From Sphingomonas sp. FARSPH (lineage in GTDB: Bacteria > Pseudomonadota > Alphaproteobacteria > Sphingomonadales > Sphingomonadaceae), in assembly GCF_003355005.1 (NCBI RefSeq), contig NZ_CP029985.1:558001-622000 (forward strand): 64,000 nucleotides of DNA, written 5' to 3'. Below the pieces are notes generated by a model, which had not been told where the DNA came from, made no database searches, and saw nothing but the letters and a program-made list of their open reading frames with translations. The position numbers were made by a program, and so were the translations under genes. Below are positions 26,082-34,642 of the stretch, piece after piece. Within the stretch, counting starts at the first letter, position 1. Every line of letters begins with the position of its first letter.

Positions 26082-26684
26082 TCAGCCCTTCAGCTTCGCC
26101 GCCGTCTCGGCAATCCGCTTGCCCTGATAGCGCGCGCCGTCCAGGTCGACCTGGCTCGGCTGGCGGCTGCCGTCACCGTCCGCCAGCGTCGATGCGCCAT
26201 AAGGCGTGCCGCCATGGACTTCCTTGACGCCCATCTGCCCCTGATAGCCATAGTCGAGCCCGACGATCGTCATGCCGTGGTGGAGCAGGTTGGTCAGGAT
26301 CGAGAAGATCGTCGTCTCCTGCCCGCCATGCTGGCTCGCGGTCGAGGTGAAGGCGCCGCCGACCTTGCCGACGAGCCCCCCGCGCATCCACACGCCACCA
26401 GTCGTGTCCCAGAACGCCGCCATCTGGCTCGGCATCCGACCGTAACGCGTCGGCGCACCGACGATGATCGCGTCATATTGGGTGAGCGCGTCCGGCCCTT
26501 CGATCTCCGGGTGCGCGGTGTCGGTCTTGAAGTGCGCGGCGGCGACGACTTCCGGAGGCGCGGTTTCGGCGACGCGGCGGATGTCCACCTCGGCGCCGCC
26601 GGCGCGCGCGCCCTCCGCCATGGCATCCGCCATCTTCTCGATATGGCCGTAGGACGAATAATACAGGACGAGGACCTTGGTCAT
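26082..26684 (-). CDS. wrbA: NAD(P)H:quinone oxidoreductase WrbA
   Basis: 200 residues of the WrbA flavodoxin-like FMN quinone reductase family. Features are VLVLYYSSYGHIEKMADA (phosphate loop), GAPTRYGRMPSQMAAF and the FMN-binding TASQHGGQETT, then the WrbA insertion with GLDYGYQGQ. It performs two-electron quinone reduction, which avoids semiquinone radicals. It follows the pirin gene on the same strand beyond a strong hairpin, so it may have its own promoter. The pairing with a pirin gene is common in proteobacterial quinone/redox loci. Confidence 0.96.
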   Translation of the reverse strand: MTKVLVLYYSSYGHIEKMADAMAEGARAGGAEVDIRRVAETAPPEVVAAAHFKTDTAHPEIEGPDALTQYDAIIVGAPTRYGRMPSQMAAFWDTTGGVWMRGGLVGKVGGAFTSTASQHGGQETTIFSILTNLLHHGMTIVGLDYGYQGQMGVKEVHGGTPYGASTLADGDGSRQPSQVDLDGARYQGKRIAETAAKLKG

Positions 26685-26710
26685 CGGGCGTTACTCCAGC
26701 TTGGTATGAT

Positions 26711-26740
26711 GCGCGTGCCCGGCGAGAACCGGGCACGCGC
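26711..26740 (-). terminator. Hairpin between the pirin gene and wrbA
   Basis: Twelve-base perfect arms GCGCGTGCCCGG/CCGGGCACGCGC with a six-base loop, located 9 bases after the pirin stop. It may reduce read-through into wrbA. Confidence 0.7.
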
Positions 26741-26748
26741 GTGAAGGT

Positions 26749-27486
26749 TCAGTTGGCGTCGACGAGGACGATCTCCGCCTCGTCGATCGCGGTGATCGTC
26801 ACGGTCTGGCCGCCGGACAGCGCGGCGCCGTCGCGCGCGTCGAAACGCACGCCTTCGATCTCGATCGCGCCCGTGGCAGGAACGAGATAGACGTGCCGGC
26901 CTTCGCCGATCGTGTGCGTCGCGCTCTGCCCGGCGTTCAGCGTCGCCGCCATCACCCGCGCCTCCGCGCGGATCGGCAGCGCGTCGGTGTCCTCCGCGAA
27001 ACCACTGGCGAGCGTCACGAACTGGCCCGACCGCTCGCCCTTGGGGAAGGGCTTGGCGCCCCAGCTCGGTGCACCGCCGGTACGCGTTGGCTCAATCCAG
27101 ATCTGGAACAGCGTCGTCGTCTCGTTCTCCAGATTGTATTCGGCATGGCGAACGCCGGAGCCCGCGCTCATCACCTGCACGTCGCCCGCCTCGGTACGCC
27201 CCTGGTTGCCCATCGAATCCTGGTGCGTGATCGCGCCCGAGCGGACGTAGGTGATGATCTCCATGTCGCGATGCGGATGCGGCGGAAAGCCGGTCTGTGG
27301 CGCGATGGCATCGTCGTTCCACACGCGGATCGCGCCCCAGCTCATCCGGGCGGGATCGTAGTAATTGGCGAAACTGAAATGATGGCGCGCATCCAGCCAG
27401 CCGTGATCGGCATGGCCCAGGCTGGCGAAGGGACGGCGTTCGATTCCGGTGGTGATCCCGGTGGTCCTGGTATCGGTAGCGAGCAT
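26749..27486 (-). CDS. Pirin family protein (YhhW-like bicupin)
   Basis: 245 residues of the pirin bicupin family. The metal-binding first cupin has FPPHPHRDMEIITYV and SGVRHAEYN; the second cupin around 165-240 lacks clear ligands, as usual. Members such as YhhW oxidise quercetin in vitro; the physiological role is unclear. Divergent from a LysR-type regulator with an inverted repeat between, so it is the likely target. The run pirin then wrbA suggests response to quinones or electrophiles, which is inference. Confidence 0.93.
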   Translation of the reverse strand: MLATDTRTTGITTGIERRPFASLGHADHGWLDARHHFSFANYYDPARMSWGAIRVWNDDAIAPQTGFPPHPHRDMEIITYVRSGAITHQDSMGNQGRTEAGDVQVMSAGSGVRHAEYNLENETTTLFQIWIEPTRTGGAPSWGAKPFPKGERSGQFVTLASGFAEDTDALPIRAEARVMAATLNAGQSATHTIGEGRHVYLVPATGAIEIEGVRFDARDGAALSGGQTVTITAIDEAEIVLVDAN

Positions 27487-27540
27487 GGCTGCCTCCTGTA
27501 TGTTGGCGCCAAGATGGGATGGAAGCGGGATCGCGTAAAC

Positions 27541-27566
27541 GGAAACGCTGGAAACCTATCGTTTCC
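27541..27566. promoter_or_regulatory. Candidate LysR operator in the pirin/LysR divergent region
   Basis: GGAAACG and CGTTTCC are separated by 12 bases, with a third GGAAAC between them, giving an alternative pair with a five-base gap. It lies 37 bases before the LysR start and 55 bases from the pirin start, as expected for a shared LysR site. Confidence 0.65.
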
Positions 27567-27602
27567 CCGATTACGACACGATCGCGGGACGAGGGACGAA
27601 CG

Positions 27603-28526
27603 ATGCGCTTACCCGATCTGGAAGCCTGGGCGATCTTCGCCGCGGTTGTCGAGCATCGCTCGTTCAGCGGCGCGGCCGACGCGATCGGCCTGAGCAAGGC
27701 GACGGTCAGCAAGGCGATCACCCGGCTGGAGTCGCACATCGGCCAGTCGCTGTTCCACCGCACCTCGCGCCGGCTCGCGCTGACCGAGGCGGGCAAACCG
27801 CTCGCCGACCATGCCGCGCGCATCCTCGCTGAGGCGCGCGCGGCGGAGGAGACCGCGCGCGACGCCGCCAGCGCACCGACGGGGCGCGTCCGCCTCGCCG
27901 CGCCGATGAGCTTCGGCATCGGCAACGTCGCGCCGCTCGTCGCCGAATTCCTTGCGACGCATCCGGGGATCGAGATCGACCTGCATTGCTCGGACGCGCG
28001 CATCGACATCGTCGCGGAGGGCTTCGACGTCGCATTGCGCATCGCCGACCTGCCCGATTCGAGCCTGCGCGCGCGCCGGCTGTGCGGCATCCGCATGCAC
28101 ATCGTGGCCGCGCCCGCCTATCTCGCGCGCCACGGCGAACCGACGCACGCCGGCCAGCTCGGCGAGCATCGCCTGCTCGGCTATGCCAACGTGCCCGGCC
28201 CATGGCGCTTTCGCGGCCCGGGCGGCGCGGAGGTGTCGGTGAAGCAAGAAGGCCCGCTCGTCGCCAATTCCGGCGAGGCCTTGGTCCCGGCACTCGTCGC
28301 CGGCCTCGGCATCGCGCGGTTGCCGGGCTTCATCATCGGCCCTGCCCTCGCGCAGGGAAAGGTCGTCGAAATCCTCGCGGACTGGGCGCCGCCCCCCGTC
28401 GGGCTTCACCTCCTCACCCCGCCCAGCCCCTTGCGCCCGGCCCGCGTCGAGGCGCTGATCGCCTTCCTCGCCGCGCGGCTCAGGGACCCCTGCGAAGGCG
28501 GGCATGGCCTGGGCGACAGAGGCTGA
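27603..28526 (+). CDS. LysR family transcriptional regulator
   Basis: 307 residues from the ATG at 27603 (GAGGG upstream). The winged helix-turn-helix occupies about 1-60 (FSGAADAIGLSKATVSKAI, then RLESHIGQSLFHRTSRRL), followed by a linker helix and the periplasmic-binding-type effector domain with RVRLAAPMSFGIGNVAPLV. It belongs to the CrgA/AaeR/DmlR-like branch. Effectors are unknown; divergent pirin and wrbA suggest quinone or electrophile cues. An inverted repeat in the divergent promoter fits its operator. Confidence 0.93.
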   Translation: MRLPDLEAWAIFAAVVEHRSFSGAADAIGLSKATVSKAITRLESHIGQSLFHRTSRRLALTEAGKPLADHAARILAEARAAEETARDAASAPTGRVRLAAPMSFGIGNVAPLVAEFLATHPGIEIDLHCSDARIDIVAEGFDVALRIADLPDSSLRARRLCGIRMHIVAAPAYLARHGEPTHAGQLGEHRLLGYANVPGPWRFRGPGGAEVSVKQEGPLVANSGEALVPALVAGLGIARLPGFIIGPALAQGKVVEILADWAPPPVGLHLLTPPSPLRPARVEALIAFLAARLRDPCEGGHGLGDRG

Positions 28527-28577
28527 AGTCGCCCAAGAGCGGACATTGGCGCCGGGAGCGTCTCCAAGGCTGCGCAA

Positions 28578-28982
28578 CTAAAGGGTGAGGGCTTCGCACT
28601 GCATTGAGGTTTGGCTGTGCCCCGCCTTGCGGGGTGGTGTGTGAACCACAGACCATCCCTCTTTCGTGCGGGCAAACCGAGCAACACAGGTCAGCTTGTC
28701 GGGCGCCGTTTCGCCAAGCACCATTGTGGGGCCTCCGTCCCGAACAAGCTCGAAGGAGCAACGCTGCCCTGAACGGCCCTGCAAACACCTAAGCTCTACG
28801 ATGTGGAGGTCGGGAGCCGTGCCGCTTCCGGCGTCATACCAGAGCGAGGCAAGCCAGTTGCCGCTGCCTATCATGCCGTTCAGTTGAAGGTCTGCCCAAA
28901 TTGCGGATTGGAGCTGCTTTTTCAACGGCTCCGATGGCGGCGCGAGCGAAGCGGCGGCCGCGGCAAGGAAGATAGCCAGCAT
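28578..28982 (-). CDS. Small secreted protein, unknown
   Basis: 134 residues: signal peptide MLAIFLAAAAASLAPPSEP, then a mature domain with tryptophans and cysteines (VELRCLQGRSGQRCSF and TCVARF) that could make two disulphides. GC content is lower than that of the flanking genes. The start has AGGG immediately before it, so spacing is short. No family recognised. Convergent with the LysR gene, and followed by repeats on the other side. Confidence 0.65.
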   Translation of the reverse strand: MLAIFLAAAAASLAPPSEPLKKQLQSAIWADLQLNGMIGSGNWLASLWYDAGSGTAPDLHIVELRCLQGRSGQRCSFELVRDGGPTMVLGETAPDKLTCVARFARTKEGWSVVHTPPRKAGHSQTSMQCEALTL

Positions 28983-29036
28983 CCCTGATCGTAACAGCCC
29001 GCTGGTCCGCTATCTAGATCGACCTGGCGGCGCGCA

Positions 29037-29090
29037 ATGTCCGCTTCCCACGAAAAGCGGACGTTCCGCTTCCGCCCAGTTGCGGACATT
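29037..29090. repeat. GTCCGC-type palindrome upstream of the 68-residue gene
   Basis: GTCCGCTT and AAGCGGAC arms at 29039-29062 with a second half ending TTGCGGACATT. A related hairpin follows the same gene at 29322, and a lone half (AGCGGACATT) occurs at 28538. It is a family distinct from the CCCCTCCC elements. Confidence 0.65.
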
Positions 29091-29112
29091 CGCTGACGGA
29101 GTAGGATTGCTC

Positions 29113-29319
29113 ATGGTCGCCGCGTTGAAGCTGCTGGTTATAGCCCAAACCGCTTTCTGGGCATGGGCCAGTTGGAAGACATTCGCGCGAGTGAGGGCGA
29201 TCACCGCGGAGGCCTCCCCTAGCAGACCCCTGTCATATGTTGCCGGGCATTGGCTCCTAGTGGCGCTCTTCGCAGCTTTTGCGGTCGGCAGTTTACTGGC
29301 ATTGCTCGGCTTTGGTTAA
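29113..29319 (+). CDS. Small membrane protein bracketed by repeats
   Basis: 68 residues from the ATG at 29113, with GGAGTAGGA about seven bases upstream. Two hydrophobic segments: VAALKLLVIAQTAFWAWASW and HWLLVALFAAFAVGSLLALL, joined by a basic loop KTFARVRAITAEASPSRP. The gene sits exactly between two GTCCGC palindromes. No family recognised. Supported by a good ribosome site and a membrane-protein pattern, but small size leaves doubt. Confidence 0.58.
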   Translation: MVAALKLLVIAQTAFWAWASWKTFARVRAITAEASPSRPLSYVAGHWLLVALFAAFAVGSLLALLGFG

Positions 29320-29321
29320 AC

Positions 29322-29344
29322 GTCCGCTCCCTCCAACAGCGGAC
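29322..29344 (+). terminator. GTCCGC hairpin after the small membrane gene
   Basis: GTCCGCT and AGCGGAC arms around nine bases, five bases after the stop, so it can act as a transcription end; it belongs to the same repeat family as 29037-29090. Confidence 0.5.
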
Positions 29345-29431
29345 ATCCCACCGGCCTCCCCCGTATCCATTCCGGGAGCAAAACCACCGGTCGCACATTG
29401 AGCACGCCATGCCGATCCGCGCCCTCCCCGC

Positions 29432-30541
29432 ATGAACCGCCTTGCCCCCGACGATGCCGATGCGCGCTTCATGCGACGCGTCCTCTACGTCCTCGTCATC
29501 GTCGGGATCGCCGCGGCGCTGCTCAAGGCGGGCAATCTGCTCATCCTCGCCTTCGGATCGATGCTCGGCGCGATCGCGATCCATGCGATCGCGGACCTTT
29601 ATCGCGACCACCTGCGCGTGCCGGAGCGCGCCGCGCTGCCGCTCGGCATGGCGACCGCGCTCGGCATCGTCGTCTTCCTCGCCTGGCTGTTCGGCGTGCA
29701 GTTCCGCGAACAGGTCAACGTGCTCGTCACGCGCCTGCCCGGCCTGCTCGACCAGCTTGCCGCCTGGGCGTCGCAAAGCCCGGTCGGCGCGAAGATCGTC
29801 GATGCGGTGCGCCAGGCCTATGCCGGGTCGCAGGCCGCGCGCGACGTCGGCGGGCTCGTCACCGGCGCGGGCGAGCTGTTGCTCAACTGCATCCTGCTGC
29901 TCGTCGGCGCCCTGTTCTTCGCCGCCGATCCCGGCATCTACCAGCGTGGCTTCCTGTTCCTGATCCCGCCCTCGAAGCGCCCGGCGATCGAGGATGCGCT
30001 GTTCGACGTCGGCTCGACCTTGCGACTGTGGCTGCGCTCGTCGCTGATCCTGATGACGACGATGGGCGTGCTGATCGGCATCGGTCTGTGGATATCGGGC
30101 GTGCCGTCCGCCGCCGCGCTCGGCCTGCTCGCGGGCCTCAGCGAGTTCATCCCCTATGTCGGGCCGACCGCGGCGATGATCCCCGCGCTCGGCCTCGCCG
30201 CGACGCAGGGCAACGGCCCGCTGATCGGCGCGCTCGCCACCTATGCGATCGTGCGGCTGATCCAGACCAATTTCATCACTCCCTACGTCCAGGCGCGCGT
30301 CGTCTCGATCCCGCCGGCGATCACCGTCTTTGCGATCATCGGCATCGGCATCGTGTTCGGCATCTTCGGCCTGTTCTTTTCCGCGGCCTTGCTCGTCGTG
30401 ATCTTCACGCTCGTGCGCAGCCTGTACCTGCGCGAGGTGCTGGGCGAGGATATTCCGCGCAGCCGCCATCAGACGCTGCTCGGCCCGGATCTGACCCCGA
30501 TCGACCCGGACGAGGGTGATTCGCCGCGCGACTCGCGGTAA
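29432..30541 (+). CDS. AI-2E family transporter (PerM/YdiK-like)
   Basis: 369 residues with about eight transmembrane segments, the pattern of the AI-2 exporter family (PF01594). Conserved stretches are GLSEFIPYVGPTAAMIPAL and LIQTNFITPYVQARVV. Members export autoinducer-2 in E. coli (TqsA), or act as Na/H antiporters or permeases; substrate is unknown here. It precedes ctrA on the same strand by 123 bases, which contain the CtrA-type site, so transcription is probably separate. Confidence 0.92.
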   Translation: MNRLAPDDADARFMRRVLYVLVIVGIAAALLKAGNLLILAFGSMLGAIAIHAIADLYRDHLRVPERAALPLGMATALGIVVFLAWLFGVQFREQVNVLVTRLPGLLDQLAAWASQSPVGAKIVDAVRQAYAGSQAARDVGGLVTGAGELLLNCILLLVGALFFAADPGIYQRGFLFLIPPSKRPAIEDALFDVGSTLRLWLRSSLILMTTMGVLIGIGLWISGVPSAAALGLLAGLSEFIPYVGPTAAMIPALGLAATQGNGPLIGALATYAIVRLIQTNFITPYVQARVVSIPPAITVFAIIGIGIVFGIFGLFFSAALLVVIFTLVRSLYLREVLGEDIPRSRHQTLLGPDLTPIDPDEGDSPRDSR

Positions 30542-30559
30542 TCGCGGGCTTAATTCCCT

Positions 30560-30574
30560 TTAAGCGCAAATTAA
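30560..30574 (+). promoter_or_regulatory. CtrA-type binding site upstream of ctrA
   Basis: TTAA, seven bases, TTAA, the full CtrA consensus. Another TTAA at 30550 makes a near-miss with six bases, and a further TTAA lies at 30600. A GAATC (GANTC, CcrM methylation) site is at 30605-30609. This suggests autoregulation of ctrA. Confidence 0.8.
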
Positions 30575-30664
30575 CCTTTGTCCTTCAGATGTCGTTTGGT
30601 TAATGAATCCGGGCCGTCCGGGCACGTCAGGGAGTGCCCGTCCGCGCCAACAGGGGATGACGCG

Positions 30665-31360
<696 letters not shown>

Positions 31361-31371
31361 ACACACCAGCT

Positions 31372-31467
31372 TCGTCATTCCCGCACAGGCGGGAAACCAG
31401 ACACGCTGCCGTAGCTGATTCAACCCGACGTTCATGCTTCTGAATCCCCGCCTTCGCGGGGATGACG
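31372..31467. repeat. REP-like element between ctrA and the orphan gene
   Basis: Outer arms CGTCATTCCCGC and GCGGGGATGACG (one mismatch), with inner hairpins ending in CCCCGCCTTCGCGGGG. The CGTCATCCCCGC arms are common in Sphingomonas-like genomes. The right arm supplies the GGGG that precedes the next ATG. Confidence 0.8.
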
Positions 31468-32151
31468 ATGGGCATTGAAGGAAGTGGTCAGGCCAGCCAA
31501 TCTGCGGCAGTGACCAATGGCTCCCCCTCCCACGCCAGGCCCGGCATCGCTGAAGCGTTGCAAGCGGTCTACGAAGCGTTCGCGAGCGCACCGCCACCCA
31601 CAATTGATGGATGTCCCTGCTGCATCTCGACGCGCGGCACCGACGTGCTGTTGACGACGCCCTTGCGCCAAATCCCCGGTCTGGCGCTTTGGCGCTATGT
31701 GTCCGGCGCTTTTTTGACGGTCGGTGACACACGAGATTTCCGCTATCTTCTCCCCCGGATTCTGGAAGTGTCCGTATGCGATCCCGGCAATGCCAACGAC
31801 CCGGAAATCGTACTGGGAAAGCTGGCGCTCGCCGACTGGCGATCATGGTCGCAGCAGGAGCAGCGCGTGATCGAGGATCTCGTCGACGCTTGGTTCGAAC
31901 AAACGCTTGCAAATGACCTGGCCGAGGCCGCGGAGGGCTGGCTCATGGGCGAGGTAGAGCACATCCTGTGCGGGGCGGCGCGCGCCGGCATGTCCTTACG
32001 CCCGTGGCTCGTCCGCCTTTCCGAAGCCGACGCAGCGCCCGTTCTCGCCTATCTGGAGGAGCAGTTCCCGACCGACATGTCGCCATTCTGGGAATTTGCA
32101 CCCCACGGCCTGCAGGAGCTAACGACGATACTTACGGTCGGACGCGCCTAG
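31468..32151 (+). CDS. Orphan protein of 227 residues
   Basis: The start is taken at 31468, with a GGGG six bases upstream that comes from the repeat; ATG 31462 lies inside the repeat. The protein is cytoplasmic-looking with CPCCI near 45-50, then DGCPCCISTRGTDVLL, WRYVSGAFLTVGD, and helices LADWRSWSQQEQRVIEDLVD and AAEGWLMGEVEHILCGAARA. The CPCC pair may bind metal. Ends eight bases before the convergent amidohydrolase stop. No named family recognised; GC pattern is similar to neighbours, so it is likely real. Confidence 0.75.
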   Translation: MGIEGSGQASQSAAVTNGSPSHARPGIAEALQAVYEAFASAPPPTIDGCPCCISTRGTDVLLTTPLRQIPGLALWRYVSGAFLTVGDTRDFRYLLPRILEVSVCDPGNANDPEIVLGKLALADWRSWSQQEQRVIEDLVDAWFEQTLANDLAEAAEGWLMGEVEHILCGAARAGMSLRPWLVRLSEADAAPVLAYLEEQFPTDMSPFWEFAPHGLQELTTILTVGRA

Positions 32152-32159
32152 CCTCGCCC

Positions 32160-33848
32160 CTATTTCCGCTCCCAGACCTTCTGCGCGCCGATCCACGTCT
32201 CCAGCACCTTCGTCCCCCGCAACTCCGTCGGGCTCGCGTTCATCGGATCGCGGTCGACGACGACGAAGTCGGCCTTCTGGCCCGGCTGCAACGATCCGAA
32301 ATCCTTTTCCGCGAACCCGGCATAGGCCGCCCCGCCGGTATAGGCCCACCACGCCTGTTCGCGTGTCACCGCTTCCTGCGGCTGCCACCCGCCGAACGGC
32401 TGGCCGTCGGGGCCCTGCCGCGTGATCGCCGCGGCCCAGCCGGCCCAGGGATCGGGCGCCTCGACCGGATAGTCGGAGCCGAAGGCGAGGCCCGCGCCGT
32501 TCCGCAGCATCGATGCCCAGGCATAGGCGCCCCCCAGCCGCTGCGGCCCCAGCCGTGCCTCCGCCATCACCCGGTCGCTCGTCTCGTGCACCGGCTGCAT
32601 CGAGGCGATGATGCCGTGCCGGCCGAAGCGCGGCAGGTCGACGGGGTCGACGATCTGCGCATGCTCGATCCGCCAGCGCCGGTCGCCCTTGTACGTGTCC
32701 GACAGTTCCTCGATCGCGCCGAGCACCTGTGCGTTCGCCCGGTCGCCGATCGCGTGGACGGCGACCTGGTAATTGTCCATCGCCGCGCGGCTCATCAGGT
32801 TGCGGATCAGCGTGTCGGACATGAAGCCCGCCCCCGACTGGCCCGGTGCATCGGCGTATGGCGCCTTCAGCCATGCGCCACGCGACCCCAGCGCGCCATC
32901 GGCATAGAGCTTGACGCCGACCAGCCGCAGCCGCCCGTCGTACAGCCACGGACTGGGGCCGGTGCCGCCGATCTGCACCGCGGTATCGACGCCCATGCCA
33001 TAGCTCATGATGCGCACGCGCAGGTCGCCGCGGTCGCCGATCCGGCGATAGGTCAGCCAGTCGTCGAGGCTGGTGCCCATGTCCGCGGCCGCGGTGACGC
33101 CGTTCGACAACAGGATGTCCTGCGCGCGGATGAAGGCGGCGTTGCGATCCTTGCCCAGCGGCTGCGGCACCACCTTGCGCACCAGGTCCATCGCCGCATC
33201 GACGAAGACGCCCGACGGACGCCCGCCGACCTTTTCGATCCGCCCGCCCGCGGGGGTCGGCGTCGCGGCGGTGACGCCCGCCGCCTTCATCGCCGCGCTG
33301 TTCGCCCAGGCGGCATGGCCGTCGGCACGCGCCAGCCAGACAGGGAGGTCGCCCGTCACCGCATCCAGCTCCGCCGCGGTCGGGAAGCGGCCAAGGCCCC
33401 AGACCTCCTGGTTCCAACCCCCGCCGACGATCCAGCGCCGGTCGGGATTGGCCTTGATATAGGCGGCGATCTTCGCCTGCGCCTCGGCCAGGCTCTTCGT
33501 GTCGGACAGGTCGAGTTCGAGCGCGCGGAAGCCCAGCTCCATGATGTGGCCGTGCGCATCGATCATGCCGGGCACGAGCGTGCGGCCCTTCAGGTCGGCG
33601 CGCCAGTCGTAGCGCGGGCCCGGGTTCTTGCGCGTCGGCTCGGGCGTCTTCTCGCCGACCGGGATCAGGCGCACGACGCGTCCCTGCGCATCGATCACCA
33701 TCGCGCGAAAGCGCACGACGCGCTTGTTCGCATCCAGCGTGACGCCGCTGACGTTGTCGATCAACGCATCGGCGCCCGCGACGGTGGGCACCGACAGGGT
33801 CGCGAGGATCGCGGCGGCAATGCGAAAGCGCGCTTGGGACTTGGCCAT
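32160..33848 (-). CDS. Exported amidohydrolase (YtcJ-like)
   Basis: 562 residues from the ATG at 33848; the open frame runs further but only this start gives a signal peptide (FRIAAAILATLSVPTVAGA). Amidohydrolase features include LVPGMIDAHGHIMELGF (metal-binding His pair), ARADGHAAWANS, VGVKLYADGALGSRGAW, VAVHAIGDRANAQVLGAIEE, RIEHAQIVDP and FGSDYPVEAPDPWAG. These match the YtcJ/PF07969 group. Substrate unknown; related enzymes act on N-substituted amides and formyl compounds. Export suggests periplasmic turnover. Confidence 0.92.
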   Translation of the reverse strand: MAKSQARFRIAAAILATLSVPTVAGADALIDNVSGVTLDANKRVVRFRAMVIDAQGRVVRLIPVGEKTPEPTRKNPGPRYDWRADLKGRTLVPGMIDAHGHIMELGFRALELDLSDTKSLAEAQAKIAAYIKANPDRRWIVGGGWNQEVWGLGRFPTAAELDAVTGDLPVWLARADGHAAWANSAAMKAAGVTAATPTPAGGRIEKVGGRPSGVFVDAAMDLVRKVVPQPLGKDRNAAFIRAQDILLSNGVTAAADMGTSLDDWLTYRRIGDRGDLRVRIMSYGMGVDTAVQIGGTGPSPWLYDGRLRLVGVKLYADGALGSRGAWLKAPYADAPGQSGAGFMSDTLIRNLMSRAAMDNYQVAVHAIGDRANAQVLGAIEELSDTYKGDRRWRIEHAQIVDPVDLPRFGRHGIIASMQPVHETSDRVMAEARLGPQRLGGAYAWASMLRNGAGLAFGSDYPVEAPDPWAGWAAAITRQGPDGQPFGGWQPQEAVTREQAWWAYTGGAAYAGFAEKDFGSLQPGQKADFVVVDRDPMNASPTELRGTKVLETWIGAQKVWERK

Positions 33849-33893
33849 GGCCTTGCCATATGGCGGCGACACCGACTTGGCGAGAGGACAGAT

Positions 33894-34595
33894 ATGCCGA
33901 TCCTGCTGCCCCTGATCGTCGCCGCCGCCGCGCCTGCCCCGGCGGCGCAGGCGGGCGATCTCGATTTCGCCTATTCCTATCCCGCGAACGCCGGGCGGAT
34001 CGCGCCACTGAAGGCGTGGTTGGACGCCGATCGGGCGGCCTTGCGCACCCGCTACGCCCGCATGGCGGCCCGCGCGAAGGCCGATGCGCGCACGTCCGGT
34101 TTCCCCTATCGCCGCTATCAGGTCAGCAAGACGTGGAAGGTGGTGACGGATACCCCGCGCCTGCTCAGCCTGTCGGTCGACACTTACGTTTTCACCGGCG
34201 GCGCACACGGCAACCCGGCGACGGGGTCCTTGGTGTGGGACAAGGCGGCGCGGCGACGGTTGCGCCCCCTCGACCTGTTCATCTCCCCCGCCGCGGCCGA
34301 TGTCGCGATCCGCGCGCCGTATTGCGCGGCGCTCAATCACGAACAGGCGAAGCGGCGCGGCGCCCCGGTCGCGGTGAAGGCGGACGATCCCTTCTCACAA
34401 TGTCCGCCGCTGAAGGACCTCGTGCTGCTGCTCGGCTCCACCGACCGGCAACGGATCGACCGCGTCGGGCTGGTCGCCGATCCGTATGTCGCGGGGCCTT
34501 ATGCGGAAGGACGCTACGACATCACGCTGCCGGTGACGGCGCGCCTGCTGGCGGCCGTCCGCCCCGCCTGGCGCACCGCCTTCGCCGCGCGATGA
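33894..34595 (+). CDS. Secreted DUF4163/DUF3298 (PdaC-like) protein
   Basis: 233 residues from the ATG at 33894, with GAGAGGA upstream. A signal peptide (MPILLPLIVAAAAPAPAAQA) is followed by a DUF4163-like part (VTDTPRLLSLSVDTYVFTGG, then AHGN) and a DUF3298-like part (RRRLRPLDLFIS). The SV-TGGAHGN block is the family signature. The domain occurs in anti-sigma-type RsiV and deacetylase-associated PdaC proteins, binding carbohydrate or lysozyme in some. No catalytic residues apparent. Divergent from the amidohydrolase. Confidence 0.8.
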   Translation: MPILLPLIVAAAAPAPAAQAGDLDFAYSYPANAGRIAPLKAWLDADRAALRTRYARMAARAKADARTSGFPYRRYQVSKTWKVVTDTPRLLSLSVDTYVFTGGAHGNPATGSLVWDKAARRRLRPLDLFISPAAADVAIRAPYCAALNHEQAKRRGAPVAVKADDPFSQCPPLKDLVLLLGSTDRQRIDRVGLVADPYVAGPYAEGRYDITLPVTARLLAAVRPAWRTAFAAR

Positions 34596-34642
34596 CGCGC
34601 GCCGGTGTTCCCCCGGCCGCCGTTATCGTCTAGCCGGGACGG

